DNA from: Actinomycetota bacterium | GTDB lineage: Bacteria; Actinomycetota; Actinomycetes; S36-B12 | Direction: 5' to 3' | Assembly: GCA_016717115.1 (NCBI GenBank) | Contig: JADKGE010000002.1 | Coordinates: forward strand, 62,001-126,000 | Length of the DNA stretch: 64,000 bases | Shown: piece by piece, positions 8,623 through 17,070 of the stretch | Layout: each line of letters starts with the position of its first letter | Numbering within the stretch: the stretch's first letter is position 1 | Translations under genes and position numbers: made by a program | The notes under the pieces: generated by a model | Told to the model about the DNA's origin: nothing | Databases searched by the model: none | Seen by the model: only the letters and a program-made list of their open reading frames with translations

Positions 8623-8676
8623 GTGGCGGCGTGTGGCGGTTCTGCCGGGAGGCAGAACCGCCACACGCCGCCACTC
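8621..8676. repeat. 26-bp perfect palindrome with 4-nt loop
   Basis: Bases 8621-8646 are the exact reverse complement of 8651-8676, with loop GGGA. The first bases overlap the sulfotransferase stop codon. There is no T-tract, so a classical terminator is not certain; it also resembles a dispersed palindromic (REP/BIME-type) element. I noticed no second copy in this window. Confidence 0.85.
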
Positions 8677-8694
8677 GGCCGGGGAATGGTGGGA

Positions 8695-8700
8695 TATCTT
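8695..8700 (+). promoter_or_regulatory. -10 element TATCTT, leaderless methyltransferase gene
   Basis: TATCTT ends 8 nt before the ATG at 8708 and no Shine-Dalgarno is present. It lies just after the long palindrome, so that element would separate the two transcription units. Confidence 0.5.
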
Positions 8701-8707
8701 CGCCCTT

Positions 8708-9322
8708 ATGGCCGTCGCCCCCCGCTGGTTCACCGAGACCGACGACGGACATTCGCAGTGGTACATCGAGCGCTTCCGGACGATGGCGGCGGAAGGAGCC
8801 GATCTCGCCGGCGAGGCCCGGCTGATCGACGCCATGGCGCCTCCGCAGTCGAGGATCCTCGATGCCGGCTGCGGTCCCGGCCGGGTCGGGGCCGTCCTTC
8901 ACGCTCGTGGCCACGAGGTGGTTGGGGTCGACGCCGACCCCGAGCTCATCGCCGCGGCCATCGAGGACCATCCCGGGCCGACATGGTTGGTCGCCGACCT
9001 GTCCGAGCTCGACCTGGGCTCCCTGGGTCAGCCCGAGCCGTTCGACGCGGCCGTCGTCGCGGGCAACGTCCTCGCCTTCGTCGCCGAGGGCACCGAGCAG
9101 CGGGTGCTCGAGCGCATCCGCGCCCACCTCAAGCCGGACGGGTTCGCCGTCGTCGGCTTCCACACCGATCGATACGACATGGCGGCGTTCGACCGCCACG
9201 TCCAAGGCGCCGGCTTCAGCCTGGAGCACCGGTTCGCCACCTGGGACCTGCGTCCCTGGCACGACGACGCCGACTTCGCCGTCAGCGTCCTGCGCACGCC
9301 ACGAGGAGACGATGATGACTGA
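8708..9322 (+). CDS. Class I SAM-dependent methyltransferase
   Basis: 204 residues with the SAM-binding motif I ILDAGCGPGRVG (about residues 49-60), an acidic VGVDADPE after strand 2, and motif IV-like FDAAVVAGNVLAF. This is the small Methyltransf_11/25 fold. The substrate cannot be read from sequence. The start is set by the adjacent -10 element. Its 3' end overlaps the following cupin gene by about 8 nt, so the two are translationally coupled and probably act together. Confidence 0.82.
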   Translation: MAVAPRWFTETDDGHSQWYIERFRTMAAEGADLAGEARLIDAMAPPQSRILDAGCGPGRVGAVLHARGHEVVGVDADPELIAAAIEDHPGPTWLVADLSELDLGSLGQPEPFDAAVVAGNVLAFVAEGTEQRVLERIRAHLKPDGFAVVGFHTDRYDMAAFDRHVQGAGFSLEHRFATWDLRPWHDDADFAVSVLRTPRGDDDD

Positions 9323-9677
9323 CGACCCATCACCCACGATGACCGACCTGGCCGACGTCGCCTCACTGGTGGCCGTCGCCGAGGACAGCACGGTGTCCCG
9401 CACCGTGCTCAAGGGCGAGGGCACCCGACTCGTGCTCTTCGCCTTCGACACCGGTCAGGAGCTCACCGAGCACACGGCGTCCGTACCCGTGCTCCTCCAG
9501 ACGCTTGTCGGCCATGTCGAGATCACCGCCGACGGCCGCACGGTCGACCTGCGACCCGGGGACGTCATCCACCTCGGGGCTCGCCTTCCGCACGCCGTGG
9601 TGGCGAAGGAGCCGAGTCGACTCCTGCTGACGATGCTCGATCCCCGCCAGCCCCGTGCGCTGAAGCCCACCCACTAG
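9315..9677 (+). CDS. Small cupin-domain protein
   Basis: 120 residues forming one cupin barrel: a region around GQELTEHTASVPVLLQTL, then the second motif-like DLRPGDVIHLGARLPHAVVA. Metal-ligand histidines are only partly conserved (H at EHT and PHAV), so it may be a sensor or isomerase rather than an oxygenase. The ATG at 9315 has GAGGAG 6 nt upstream; another ATG at 9312 is adjacent. It overlaps the methyltransferase gene, and its stop shares CTAG with the convergent membrane protein gene. Confidence 0.75.
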   Translation: MTDDPSPTMTDLADVASLVAVAEDSTVSRTVLKGEGTRLVLFAFDTGQELTEHTASVPVLLQTLVGHVEITADGRTVDLRPGDVIHLGARLPHAVVAKEPSRLLLTMLDPRQPRALKPTH

Positions 9678-10591
9678 TCCAGGCCGGGGCAGGGCTTCTC
9701 CTCCTCGGCCGACTCCAGCTCGAAGCGCAGCGAGGGGTCGTCGCGGAGCATGATCACGCGGCGGCTGTAGTACCAGTCGTCGGGGATCAGGTACCAGACG
9801 CCGGCTACGTGGTTGAGCAGTCGCAGGCAGCCGTACCGGTAGGCGTACTGAGCGTCGTTGCCGGTCAGCGGCAGCACGGACGCATTGGGGCCCAGCCCGA
9901 GCTCCTTCTCCGCGAACACCACGACGGCCGGGTAATAGCCGTAGCCGGCTTCCACGAGCTGCGCGTCCTGCCGGCCCCGCACACTCGCGTAGTTGCCGAC
10001 GGCCCAGAACAGGCTGAGCGCGGCGATGCCCATCAGCATCCCCGCCGCGAAGGCGCGCTGCCAGACCGGCAGACGCACGCCCGGTCCGCGGCGCACCTGG
10101 GACCGCAGCCACCCGCCGTACGCCACGAGCAGGACCCCGATGCCGAGGGACAGGGGACCGGTGACGTCCATCCACGCGTTCTGCTGCTCGAAGAGCACGA
10201 AGGTGTAGAGCACTCCGTAGCACAGCAGCGCGAGACCGAGGCCGATGAGGATGCGAGCGGCCGGCACCGCCCACCCGGCACCGCCGTCGCGCAACGCCCG
10301 CTGCACCCGTTCGTGGGCGAGCAGTGCCAGCAGCGCCGACGCCGTGAGGACGAGCAGCGGGAAGAACAGGCTGCTCACGCTGCGCAGGACGTAGTCGGTC
10401 GTGGAGAACTCGAAGATGCTCGGGTCCTGGCCGAGCGCTTGCGCGTTCGCGGCGGTGCGCACCCAGCCGAAGTAGAACAGCAACCCGACGATCAGCGTGA
10501 CCGGCGGGAGCAGCGCGAGTGCGGTGCGGGCGACGTCGATCCCGATGGGCGTCTCGTCACGGGCCGGCTCAGGGGGCGGACCCTCGCTCAT
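9674..10591 (-). CDS. Membrane protein of unknown function, five predicted TM segments
   Basis: 305 residues, not recognised. Hydrophobic segments lie at about 23-44, 68-92, 107-133, 146-164 and 182-205, followed by a 100-residue soluble tail with several aromatic residues and Cys pairs (YRYGCLRLL, EEKPCPGLD). The ATG at 10591 overlaps the end of the upstream secreted-protein gene by 4 nt, so both are one operon and the products may interact at the membrane. Its stop overlaps the convergent cupin gene by 4 nt. Confidence 0.7.
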   Translation of the reverse strand: MSEGPPPEPARDETPIGIDVARTALALLPPVTLIVGLLFYFGWVRTAANAQALGQDPSIFEFSTTDYVLRSVSSLFFPLLVLTASALLALLAHERVQRALRDGGAGWAVPAARILIGLGLALLCYGVLYTFVLFEQQNAWMDVTGPLSLGIGVLLVAYGGWLRSQVRRGPGVRLPVWQRAFAAGMLMGIAALSLFWAVGNYASVRGRQDAQLVEAGYGYYPAVVVFAEKELGLGPNASVLPLTGNDAQYAYRYGCLRLLNHVAGVWYLIPDDWYYSRRVIMLRDDPSLRFELESAEEEKPCPGLD

Positions 10592-11493
10592 GGACTGGTG
10601 CCGGCGATCGGCGCGCAGAGGTCCTCATCGAGGCTCAGCACGTCGTCTGGGGTGAGGGTCGGTCCGACGATCCAGGTCGACGTCGGCGTCCGGTAGCCGT
10701 TGCCACGCACGCGCACGGTCACCGTCGACCCTGTCGCCGGTGGCGTGAACCCCAGCACGGCCACCTGCGCGCACTCCGTGCCGTCGATCGCGTTTCGGCT
10801 CGTGGCCGGATGCCACACCCCATCGACGCGAACGCCGTTCGCCTCGAAGAGCCGCAGGCCCAGCACGATCAGCGCGGCGGGCGCGTCCGGGGAGTCCTGG
10901 ACGAGGCCGACGAAGGTGGGTTGGGGTTCGCACGCCGTCCCGGTGGGTGGGGGACGGAAGTCCGGTCGGGCCGACCCCGTCTCGTCGCGGTTGGCCAGGG
11001 CCCGCCTCAATCCGTCCCTGGCGGCCACCGACAGGCAGTCGTCGAGGCCGGCGCTGGCCTCGTAGGCACGCTGGGCGACAACCCAGTCTGACTGGTAGGC
11101 CTTGGATCTGGCGCCCAGGCAGAGGTCGGCCAGCGAGGAGAACAGCAGGACGACGGGGTCGGGATCTTGGGCCTGCTCCAGCTGCGGGCGCAGGGCGGCG
11201 AGCAGGTCGGCGCATTGGCCGTGCTGCAGCCTGAAGAAGTAGCTGTCGACCTCCGGGCTGAGCGGCGATGCCGGCCCCGCCTGCACCACCCTGGTGCGCC
11301 CCGGACGGGGGCGTCGATCGGGCGAGAGCACCGACACCGACTGCACGAAGCTCGCGCCACCGACCTCGGGTGCGACTCCGGCCGCGGCGCCCGCGACACT
11401 CGATCCGGCCGCGACCGGGGCCGTCAGCGTCGAGAGCACCAACGCTGCACCCACACCAGCCGTCAACACGCGTGCCGTGAGCCACCGGTCCAT
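10588..11493 (-). CDS. Secreted protein of unknown function
   Basis: 301 residues with a signal peptide (MDRWLTARVL, hydrophobic to about residue 29, AAG-type cleavage). The mature part holds a helical region with several cysteines (C in GQCADLL, DLCLGAR, LDDCLSV, GTACEPQ) and a C-terminal beta-rich part with GSTVTVRVRGNGY. I do not recognise the family. It is the first gene of a two-gene operon with the membrane protein downstream, overlapping by 4 nt, which suggests an exported partner of that protein. Confidence 0.68.
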   Translation of the reverse strand: MDRWLTARVLTAGVGAALVLSTLTAPVAAGSSVAGAAAGVAPEVGGASFVQSVSVLSPDRRPRPGRTRVVQAGPASPLSPEVDSYFFRLQHGQCADLLAALRPQLEQAQDPDPVVLLFSSLADLCLGARSKAYQSDWVVAQRAYEASAGLDDCLSVAARDGLRRALANRDETGSARPDFRPPPTGTACEPQPTFVGLVQDSPDAPAALIVLGLRLFEANGVRVDGVWHPATSRNAIDGTECAQVAVLGFTPPATGSTVTVRVRGNGYRTPTSTWIVGPTLTPDDVLSLDEDLCAPIAGTSP

Positions 11494-11570
11494 GACGCCA
11501 CCGCCCCTGAGGAGTCGTTGGCGTCAGCGTACGACTGTCGGACATATCCGACTAGTCCGTTATCGCGGCT

Positions 11571-12044
11571 CTACCCCTCGGAGGACGGATCCCGGGCCGC
11601 GGTCAGGCTGCGCAACTGCTCGGCGACGACCTCGCGATTAGCCTCGTCGGGCTCCCGGTCGAGCACCAGGCGGGCGATGCTCGCATAGCGGTCGCAGAGG
11701 GCCGTGTCGCCCAGCGCCGCGTGCGCGCGGGCCAGGCCCTCGAAGACACTCGCGCGCAGCCAGGCCGGGTGCGCGCCCCTCTGCACCGCGTCCAGCGCCC
11801 GTTCGGCGAATCGCACCGCGAGGTCCGCCTGCCCGATCGCCGCGGCGGCCCGGCTCACCATCCAGTCGGCCACCACGCGCTGCTCGTCGCCGCCGCAGCG
11901 CTGCCAGTGGTAGCGCGACGTCAGCGCGCACATGAGGAGGTCGGCGTCGTCCTCGGGAGAACGCTGCTCGGACTCGAGGAGGTCCCAGCAGCGGTTGTAC
12001 GTCGCCACGGCCACGGAGCGATCGTCGAGCACGTCGCGGGTCAC
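11571..12044 (-). CDS. TPR-like helical protein of unknown function
   Basis: 157 residues, cytoplasmic, helical. The stretch FAERALDAVQRGAHPAWLRA and the following GLARAHAALGDTALCDRYAS resemble tetratricopeptide helix pairs. The GTG at 12044 is favoured by a TACACT -10 element 8 nt upstream. No enzymatic motif is visible. It is a single gene, divergent from the PAS-GGDEF gene, with which it shares an upstream region of about 120 nt. Confidence 0.6.
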   Translation of the reverse strand: MTRDVLDDRSVAVATYNRCWDLLESEQRSPEDDADLLMCALTSRYHWQRCGGDEQRVVADWMVSRAAAAIGQADLAVRFAERALDAVQRGAHPAWLRASVFEGLARAHAALGDTALCDRYASIARLVLDREPDEANREVVAEQLRSLTAARDPSSEG

Positions 12045-12051
12045 GCGCCCG

Positions 12052-12057
12052 AGTGTA
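12052..12057 (-). promoter_or_regulatory. -10 element TACACT before the TPR-like gene
   Basis: The reverse strand reads TACACT, ending 8 nt before the GTG at 12044; no Shine-Dalgarno is evident, consistent with a leaderless transcript. Confidence 0.45.
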
Positions 12058-12127
12058 GGTACACGGCGGGTCGTCCATACCGATGTTGGCCTTTCGCCAC
12101 GATCGCCGCAAGCCGTCGACCCGGGTC

Positions 12128-12133
12128 TACCCT
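12128..12133 (+). promoter_or_regulatory. -10 element TACCCT before the PAS-GGDEF gene
   Basis: TACCCT implies transcription from about 12140, giving a leader of about 28 nt that contains a G-rich ribosome-binding site before the GTG at 12168. Confidence 0.4.
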
Positions 12134-12167
12134 GAATGACGCACTAGAGCGACGGGGGGTCGTTGCG

Positions 12168-14679
12168 GTGTCTCATGAACGGCGCACGGGGGCGCCCGAT
12201 CGCAGGGGGGCGAACCGTCCGGCGGCCCTTGCCGTCGAGGTCGGCGAGGCCCTGTACGTCGTGCGCCTCGAGCCCGACCTGGAGCTCGAGTACATCTCCC
12301 CCGCCGTCGAGTCGATCTCCGGTATCGCGCCGGCCGAGCACTACGCCGCCTCCCACGCGGGCCTCGGACTCATCGACCCGCGGGACGCTGGCGTCCTCGG
12401 TGCCGCCTTCGCGGCCGGCCTGGGCGAGACGGCCACCTGCACGGTCCGATGGCTGAGCCGGGACGGCCGCGAGTCCTGGGCGGAGCACCGGTGCCGGAGG
12501 GTGCTGCGCGCCGACGGCAGCGTCGTCGTCTACGGGGCGGCCCGCGACGTCACTCGTGCTCATGCGGAGGCGATGGCACTGGCCGCCAGCGAGGAGAGGT
12601 ACCGGCGCCTCGCCGAGAACTCCTCAGACATCGTCTTCCGCGTCCGCCCCGACGGACTTCTCGAATGGGTGTCGCCCTCCATCGAGTCGATCCTCGGCTG
12701 GGACCCGGCAGCACTGATCGGCACGAGACCGTGGGAACTGGTGCATCCCGACGATCGGGCACGAGCTGCCGATGCCTTCGCCGCGGCCGCGCACCCGAAC
12801 GGCGAAGGGCGGTTCCTGGAGTTCCGCGGGCGGCACAAGGACGGCGGCTACCGGTGGATGTCCGCCCATGGCCGGCCGGAACTGTCCGAGGGGTACGTCA
12901 ATGGTTTCGTCGTCGCCCTTCGCGACGTCGACGATCAGGTCCACGCTCGGGCCGCCCTCGCCCGATCCGAGCGCGACTTCCGCCTGCTGGCCTCCAACGC
13001 GACCGACCTCGTTGTCCGCACGGGTCCGGACCAGCGCATCACGTGGGCGTCCCCCACGGTGACGCGCACGCTCGGCTGGGAGCCAGGGGACCTCGAGGGC
13101 CTGCTCCTCGCCGACCTCGTCCACCCCGACGACCAGGCCACGTCCGAGGACTTGCGTTCACGCGTCCACACCGATGAGCGCACCGTCGCTCCGGCGGATG
13201 GCTACCTGATCCGCATGCGATCGAAGTCGGGCACCTACCACTGGATGTCCGGTACCTACACCCCGGTGGTGAACGACGACGGTCGTCCCGACGGGGCCAT
13301 CACCGGGCTCAGGCATGTCGACGACCTTGTCGAGGCGCGGCAGGCCGCGGAGAAGGACCGGATGCGGATGCGCGCCACGCTCGACTCCCTCCTCGACCCG
13401 CACCTGCTGATCCGCGCCGTGCGCGACGACCGTGGCCGCATCATCGACTTCACCGTCGTCGATGCCAACAGTGCGGCCTGCGACTACAAGCAGGTGACCC
13501 ATGAGCACTTGGTCGGCACGACGCTTCTCCAGTCGTTCCCCGGCGTGGTCGCCTCCGGGCTCCTCGACCGACTGGTGGAGTCGATGGCGTCGGGCGACCC
13601 ACTGGTCCTCGACGACTTCGCCTACCTGGCTCGTGAGGTCACCCACTCCGACCGCTGGTACGACTTCCGCGGCGTCAGGTTCGATGACGGCTTGAGCTTC
13701 ACGTGGCGCGACGTCACCGACCGGCACCTGGCGGTCGTGGATCTAGCCTCGTCGGAGGAGCAGTACCGACTGCTCGCCGAGAACGCCTCCGATGTGGTCA
13801 TCCGCGTGGAGGACGGAACGATCGTGTGGGTGTCTCCCTCCCTTGCCGACGCCGTGGGCTGGACGGCCCTGGACTGGATCGGGCACCTCGTCTCGGAGTT
13901 CGTCTACCCCGACGACCTGGACCAGGTCACCGCCGAGCATGCCCGGCTCCCGCTGGGCCACACCCGGGTGGCACGGCTCAGGGTGTGATCGAGGGAGGGG
14001 TCCTACCACTGGACCGAGACGCACTCACGTCCCTACGTCGACGCCTCGGGCGCGAGACGAGGCCTCGTGATCGCCGCCCGAATCGTGGACAGCGAGGTCG
14101 CCGCGGAGGAGGAGCCTGGAACGGCGAGCCACCCACGACGCCCTAACGGGCGCCCTCAATCGCAGCGAGGTGTTCCACCGCCTCGGCCTCGTGCGCGGCA
14201 GGCGACGCCGCCGCGGGGATGCCTACGCCGTGGTGTTCCTCGACCTAGACGAGCTGAAGGCGGTCAATGACGGCTTCGGCCACGCCGCCGGCGACGAGGT
14301 TCTACGGATGTACGCGCGACGGATCCGACAATCCGTGCGCCGCCGCGATCTTGTCGCGCGCGTGGGCGGGGACGAGTTCCTCACCGTGCTCGACGGGGTC
14401 CACGACATCGAGGAGGCGAGGACGCTGGCCGACAAGATCCGCCTCAACGTGGCCGCCCCGGTGACGATCCCGGGCGGAACAGTGGCATCGACGGCAAGCG
14501 TCGGCGTCGCGCTGGCCGCGACGGATGAGTCCGTCGAGGCCGTCGTTGCGCGGGCGGATCGGGCCATGTACCAGGTCAAGCGCTCAGGCGGTGATCGCGT
14601 GGTCGCCTTGGCTAAGTCGGGCAGGGCCGCCGATGCGGCGACGAGCCTTCCCGGTGATCAGCGACCGACGGGGAACTAG
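12168..14679 (+). pseudogene. Multi-PAS diguanylate cyclase, interrupted by a stop codon and a frameshift
   Basis: The reading frame encodes about five PAS domains (roughly residues 27-135, 142-260, 265-385, 395-515 and 525-650) followed by a GGDEF domain. The GGDEF motif is at 14365-14379, and RRRD five residues before it is an intact inhibitory I-site, so the domain should make c-di-GMP. No TM segment is seen; it would be a soluble sensor. Two lesions separate sensor and output: TGA at 13986-13988 where Arg is expected (a CGA to TGA change restores the last PAS), and one extra base at about 14115, after which LERRATHDALTGALNRSEV resumes. The GTG at 12168 follows a G-rich ribosome-binding site. 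It is either a recent pseudogene or contains sequence errors. Confidence 0.8.
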
Positions 14680-15719
14680 AGGGTCGCAGCGACCAGTTCG
14701 GCGATCTGCACGGCGTTCAGCGCCGCGCCCTTGCGGAGGTTGTCGTTGCTGACGAACAGCGCGACGCCACGCCCGTCGGGCACTCCCGGATCCTGCCGGA
14801 TGCGGCCCACGAACGACGGGTCGGCACCCGCCGCCTGCAGCGGCGTGGGCACGTCGGACAGCTCGACTCCGGTGGCGGCGGCGAGCAGCTCGGTGGCCCG
14901 CTCGACCGACAGCGGACGGTCGAACTCGGCGTTGATCGACAGCGAGTGCCCGGTGAACACCGGCACTCGCACGCACGTGCCGGAGACCAGGAGCTCGGGG
15001 ATCTCGAGGATCTTGCGGCTCTCGTTGCGGAGCTTCTGCTCTTCGTCGGTCTCGAACGATCCGTCGTCGACGATGCTGCCGGCCAGAGGCACCACATCGA
15101 AGGCGATGGTGCGTACGTACTTGTGGGGCGGCGGGAACGTGACGGCGCCCCCGTCGTGCGTCAGCTCCGCGATGTCCTGAGTGACCGCAGCGCGGATCTG
15201 CCCGTCGAGCTCTTCGACACCGGTCAGGCCACTGCCGGACACCGCCTGGAAGGTCGTGACGACGAGGCGACGGAGTCCGGCCTCGGCATGCAGCGGCTTG
15301 AGGACGGGCATCGCGGCCATCGTGGTGCAGTTCGGGTTGGCGATGATCCCCTTGCGCATCCCGGTCAGCGCGTGCGGGTTCACCTCGCTGACGATGAGCG
15401 GCACGTCAGGATCCATGCGCCAGGCGGAGGAGTTGTCGATGACGACCGCACCGGCCGCGGCGTACTTCGGCGCGAGGGCCTTCGACGTAGCACCGCCGGC
15501 GGAGAACAGGGCGATGTCGATGCCCGCTAGGTCGGCGGTCGAGGCGTCCTCGACCTGGATGCCGGTGCCGCGCCACAGCAGTGTGCTGCCGGCCGAGCGT
15601 GCGGAGGCGAAGAACCGGACCTGCTCGAGCGGGAAGTCACGCTCGAGGAGCAACCGGCGCATGACGGCGCCGACCTGGCCGGTGGCGCCGACCACGGCGA
15701 CGACGGGTTTGCGGCTCAT
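14676..15719 (-). CDS. asd: Aspartate-semialdehyde dehydrogenase
   Basis: 347 residues. NADP-binding GATGQVG (11-17) is at the N-terminus and the catalytic cysteine is C131 in NPNCTT; a GTCVRVPVFTGHS segment follows, all typical of Asd. It reduces aspartyl phosphate to aspartate semialdehyde, the branch point to lysine/diaminopimelate, threonine and methionine. The ATG overlaps the lysC stop by 4 nt, forming a lysC-asd operon as in other actinobacteria. Its stop shares CTAG with the end of the convergent GGDEF gene. Confidence 0.96.
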   Translation of the reverse strand: MSRKPVVAVVGATGQVGAVMRRLLLERDFPLEQVRFFASARSAGSTLLWRGTGIQVEDASTADLAGIDIALFSAGGATSKALAPKYAAAGAVVIDNSSAWRMDPDVPLIVSEVNPHALTGMRKGIIANPNCTTMAAMPVLKPLHAEAGLRRLVVTTFQAVSGSGLTGVEELDGQIRAAVTQDIAELTHDGGAVTFPPPHKYVRTIAFDVVPLAGSIVDDGSFETDEEQKLRNESRKILEIPELLVSGTCVRVPVFTGHSLSINAEFDRPLSVERATELLAAATGVELSDVPTPLQAAGADPSFVGRIRQDPGVPDGRGVALFVSNDNLRKGAALNAVQIAELVAATL

Positions 15720-17002
15720 CGTCCGCTCCCCCCGTACACCACGGCCTCGCCGTCGGCATCGAGTCCGAACGCCGTGTGCAGGGCCCGCACCGCTCGCTGA
15801 GCGTCGTCAACGCGCGTCACGACCGAGATGCGGATCTCCGACGTGGAGATCATCTCCACGTTGATGCTCGCGTCCGCGAGCGCCTCGAAGAAGGTCGCGG
15901 ACACTCCGGGGTGCGAGCGCATGCCCGCCCCGACGAGGGAGACCTTCGCGATCTGGTCGTCGACGCGCAGCGACTCGAATCCGATCGCCTCGCGCTGGCT
16001 GTCAAGGGCCTTCATCGCGGGCGTCGCCGAGCCCTGGGGGCAGGTGAAGGTGACGTCGGTGCGGCCCGTGGAGGCGGCCGACACGTTCTGCACGATCATG
16101 TCGACGTTGATGCCCGCACCGGCGAGGGCCTTGAAGATGGCGGCGGCCTGGCCCGGCTTGTCGGCGACGCCGACCACCGTGATCTTGGCGTCGTTCACGT
16201 CGGCGGCGACACCGGAGATGATCGGCTGCTCCATTGCTCTTCCTTCATCGATAGCGGTGGCGATGGCTTGGGGTGACATGACGAAGGTTCCCTCGCGCTG
16301 CGAGAACGACGAGCGCACGTGGATGGGCATGTCGAATCGGCGGGCGTACTCGACGCAGCGCAGGTGCAGCACCTTGGCCCCGACCGCGGCCAGTTCGAGC
16401 ATCTCCTCGTAGGTGATGAACGGCACCTGTCGGGCCGCGGGCACCACCCGGGGATCGGCACTGAACACGCCGTCGACGTCGGTGTAGATCTCGCAGACCG
16501 AGGCGTCGAGCGCGGCGGCCAGCGCCACCGCGGTGGTGTCGGAGCCACCACGGCCGAGCGTCGTGATGTCCTTGGTGTCGTGGGCGACGCCCTGGAAGCC
16601 GGCCACGATCGGGATGGCGCCCTCCTCGAGCGCGCTGCGGATGCGGCCCGGGGTCACGTCGATGATGCGGGCCGCGCCGTGCGCGGAATCGGTGATGAGC
16701 CCGGCCTGCGACCCGGTGTACGACCGTGCCTCCGCGCCGAGGTCGGAGATCGCCATGGCGAGAAGTGCCATGGAGATGCGCTCACCCGCCGTGAGAAGCA
16801 TGTCGAGCTCGCGGGCCGGCGGCAGCGGGGACACCTGCTCCGCGAGGTCGAGCAGTTCGTCGGTGGAGTCACCCATCGCAGAAACCACCACGACAACGTC
16901 GTGGCCCGCCTTCTTGGTGTCGACGATGCGCCGGGCGACGCGCTTGATGCTCGCGGCGTCGGCGACGCTGGATCCGCCGTACTTCTGGACAATCAGGGAC
17001 AC
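15716..17002 (-). CDS. lysC: Aspartokinase
   Basis: 428 residues. The kinase domain has KYGGSS (7-12), AGERIS and GRGGSDTTA; two C-terminal ACT domains begin at AKITVVGVADKPG and AKVSLVGAGMRSHPG and usually mediate feedback inhibition by lysine plus threonine. It phosphorylates aspartate, the first step of the aspartate amino acid family. The GTG at 17002 is the first codon of the conserved VSLIVQKYGG and lies 9 nt after a TAGACT -10 element; the upstream open frame has no conservation. Related genes often also express the regulatory half from an internal start, which cannot be judged here. The stop overlaps asd (ATGA). Confidence 0.96.
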   Translation of the reverse strand: MSLIVQKYGGSSVADAASIKRVARRIVDTKKAGHDVVVVVSAMGDSTDELLDLAEQVSPLPPARELDMLLTAGERISMALLAMAISDLGAEARSYTGSQAGLITDSAHGAARIIDVTPGRIRSALEEGAIPIVAGFQGVAHDTKDITTLGRGGSDTTAVALAAALDASVCEIYTDVDGVFSADPRVVPAARQVPFITYEEMLELAAVGAKVLHLRCVEYARRFDMPIHVRSSFSQREGTFVMSPQAIATAIDEGRAMEQPIISGVAADVNDAKITVVGVADKPGQAAAIFKALAGAGINVDMIVQNVSAASTGRTDVTFTCPQGSATPAMKALDSQREAIGFESLRVDDQIAKVSLVGAGMRSHPGVSATFFEALADASINVEMISTSEIRISVVTRVDDAQRAVRALHTAFGLDADGEAVVYGGSGR

Positions 17003-17010
17003 GACGGAGG

Positions 17011-17016
17011 AGTCTA
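17011..17016 (-). promoter_or_regulatory. -10 element TAGACT of the lysC-asd operon
   Basis: The reverse strand reads TAGACT, ending 9 nt before the GTG start of lysC. The leader would be 1-2 nt, leaving no room for a lysine riboswitch. Confidence 0.5.
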
Positions 17017-17070
17017 CCCGCAGCGAGAAGCTCCCCTGCACGTGGCATTTTGCCGTGCTTCGATGGTGGC

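Noticed and set aside
13986..13988. TGA read as selenocysteine in the PAS-GGDEF gene
   Set aside because: The position expects Arg rather than Cys, no SECIS-like hairpin was noticed, and a second lesion (frameshift) follows nearby.
17000..17070. Lysine riboswitch upstream of lysC
   Set aside because: The -10 element lies 9 nt from the start codon, leaving no leader RNA.
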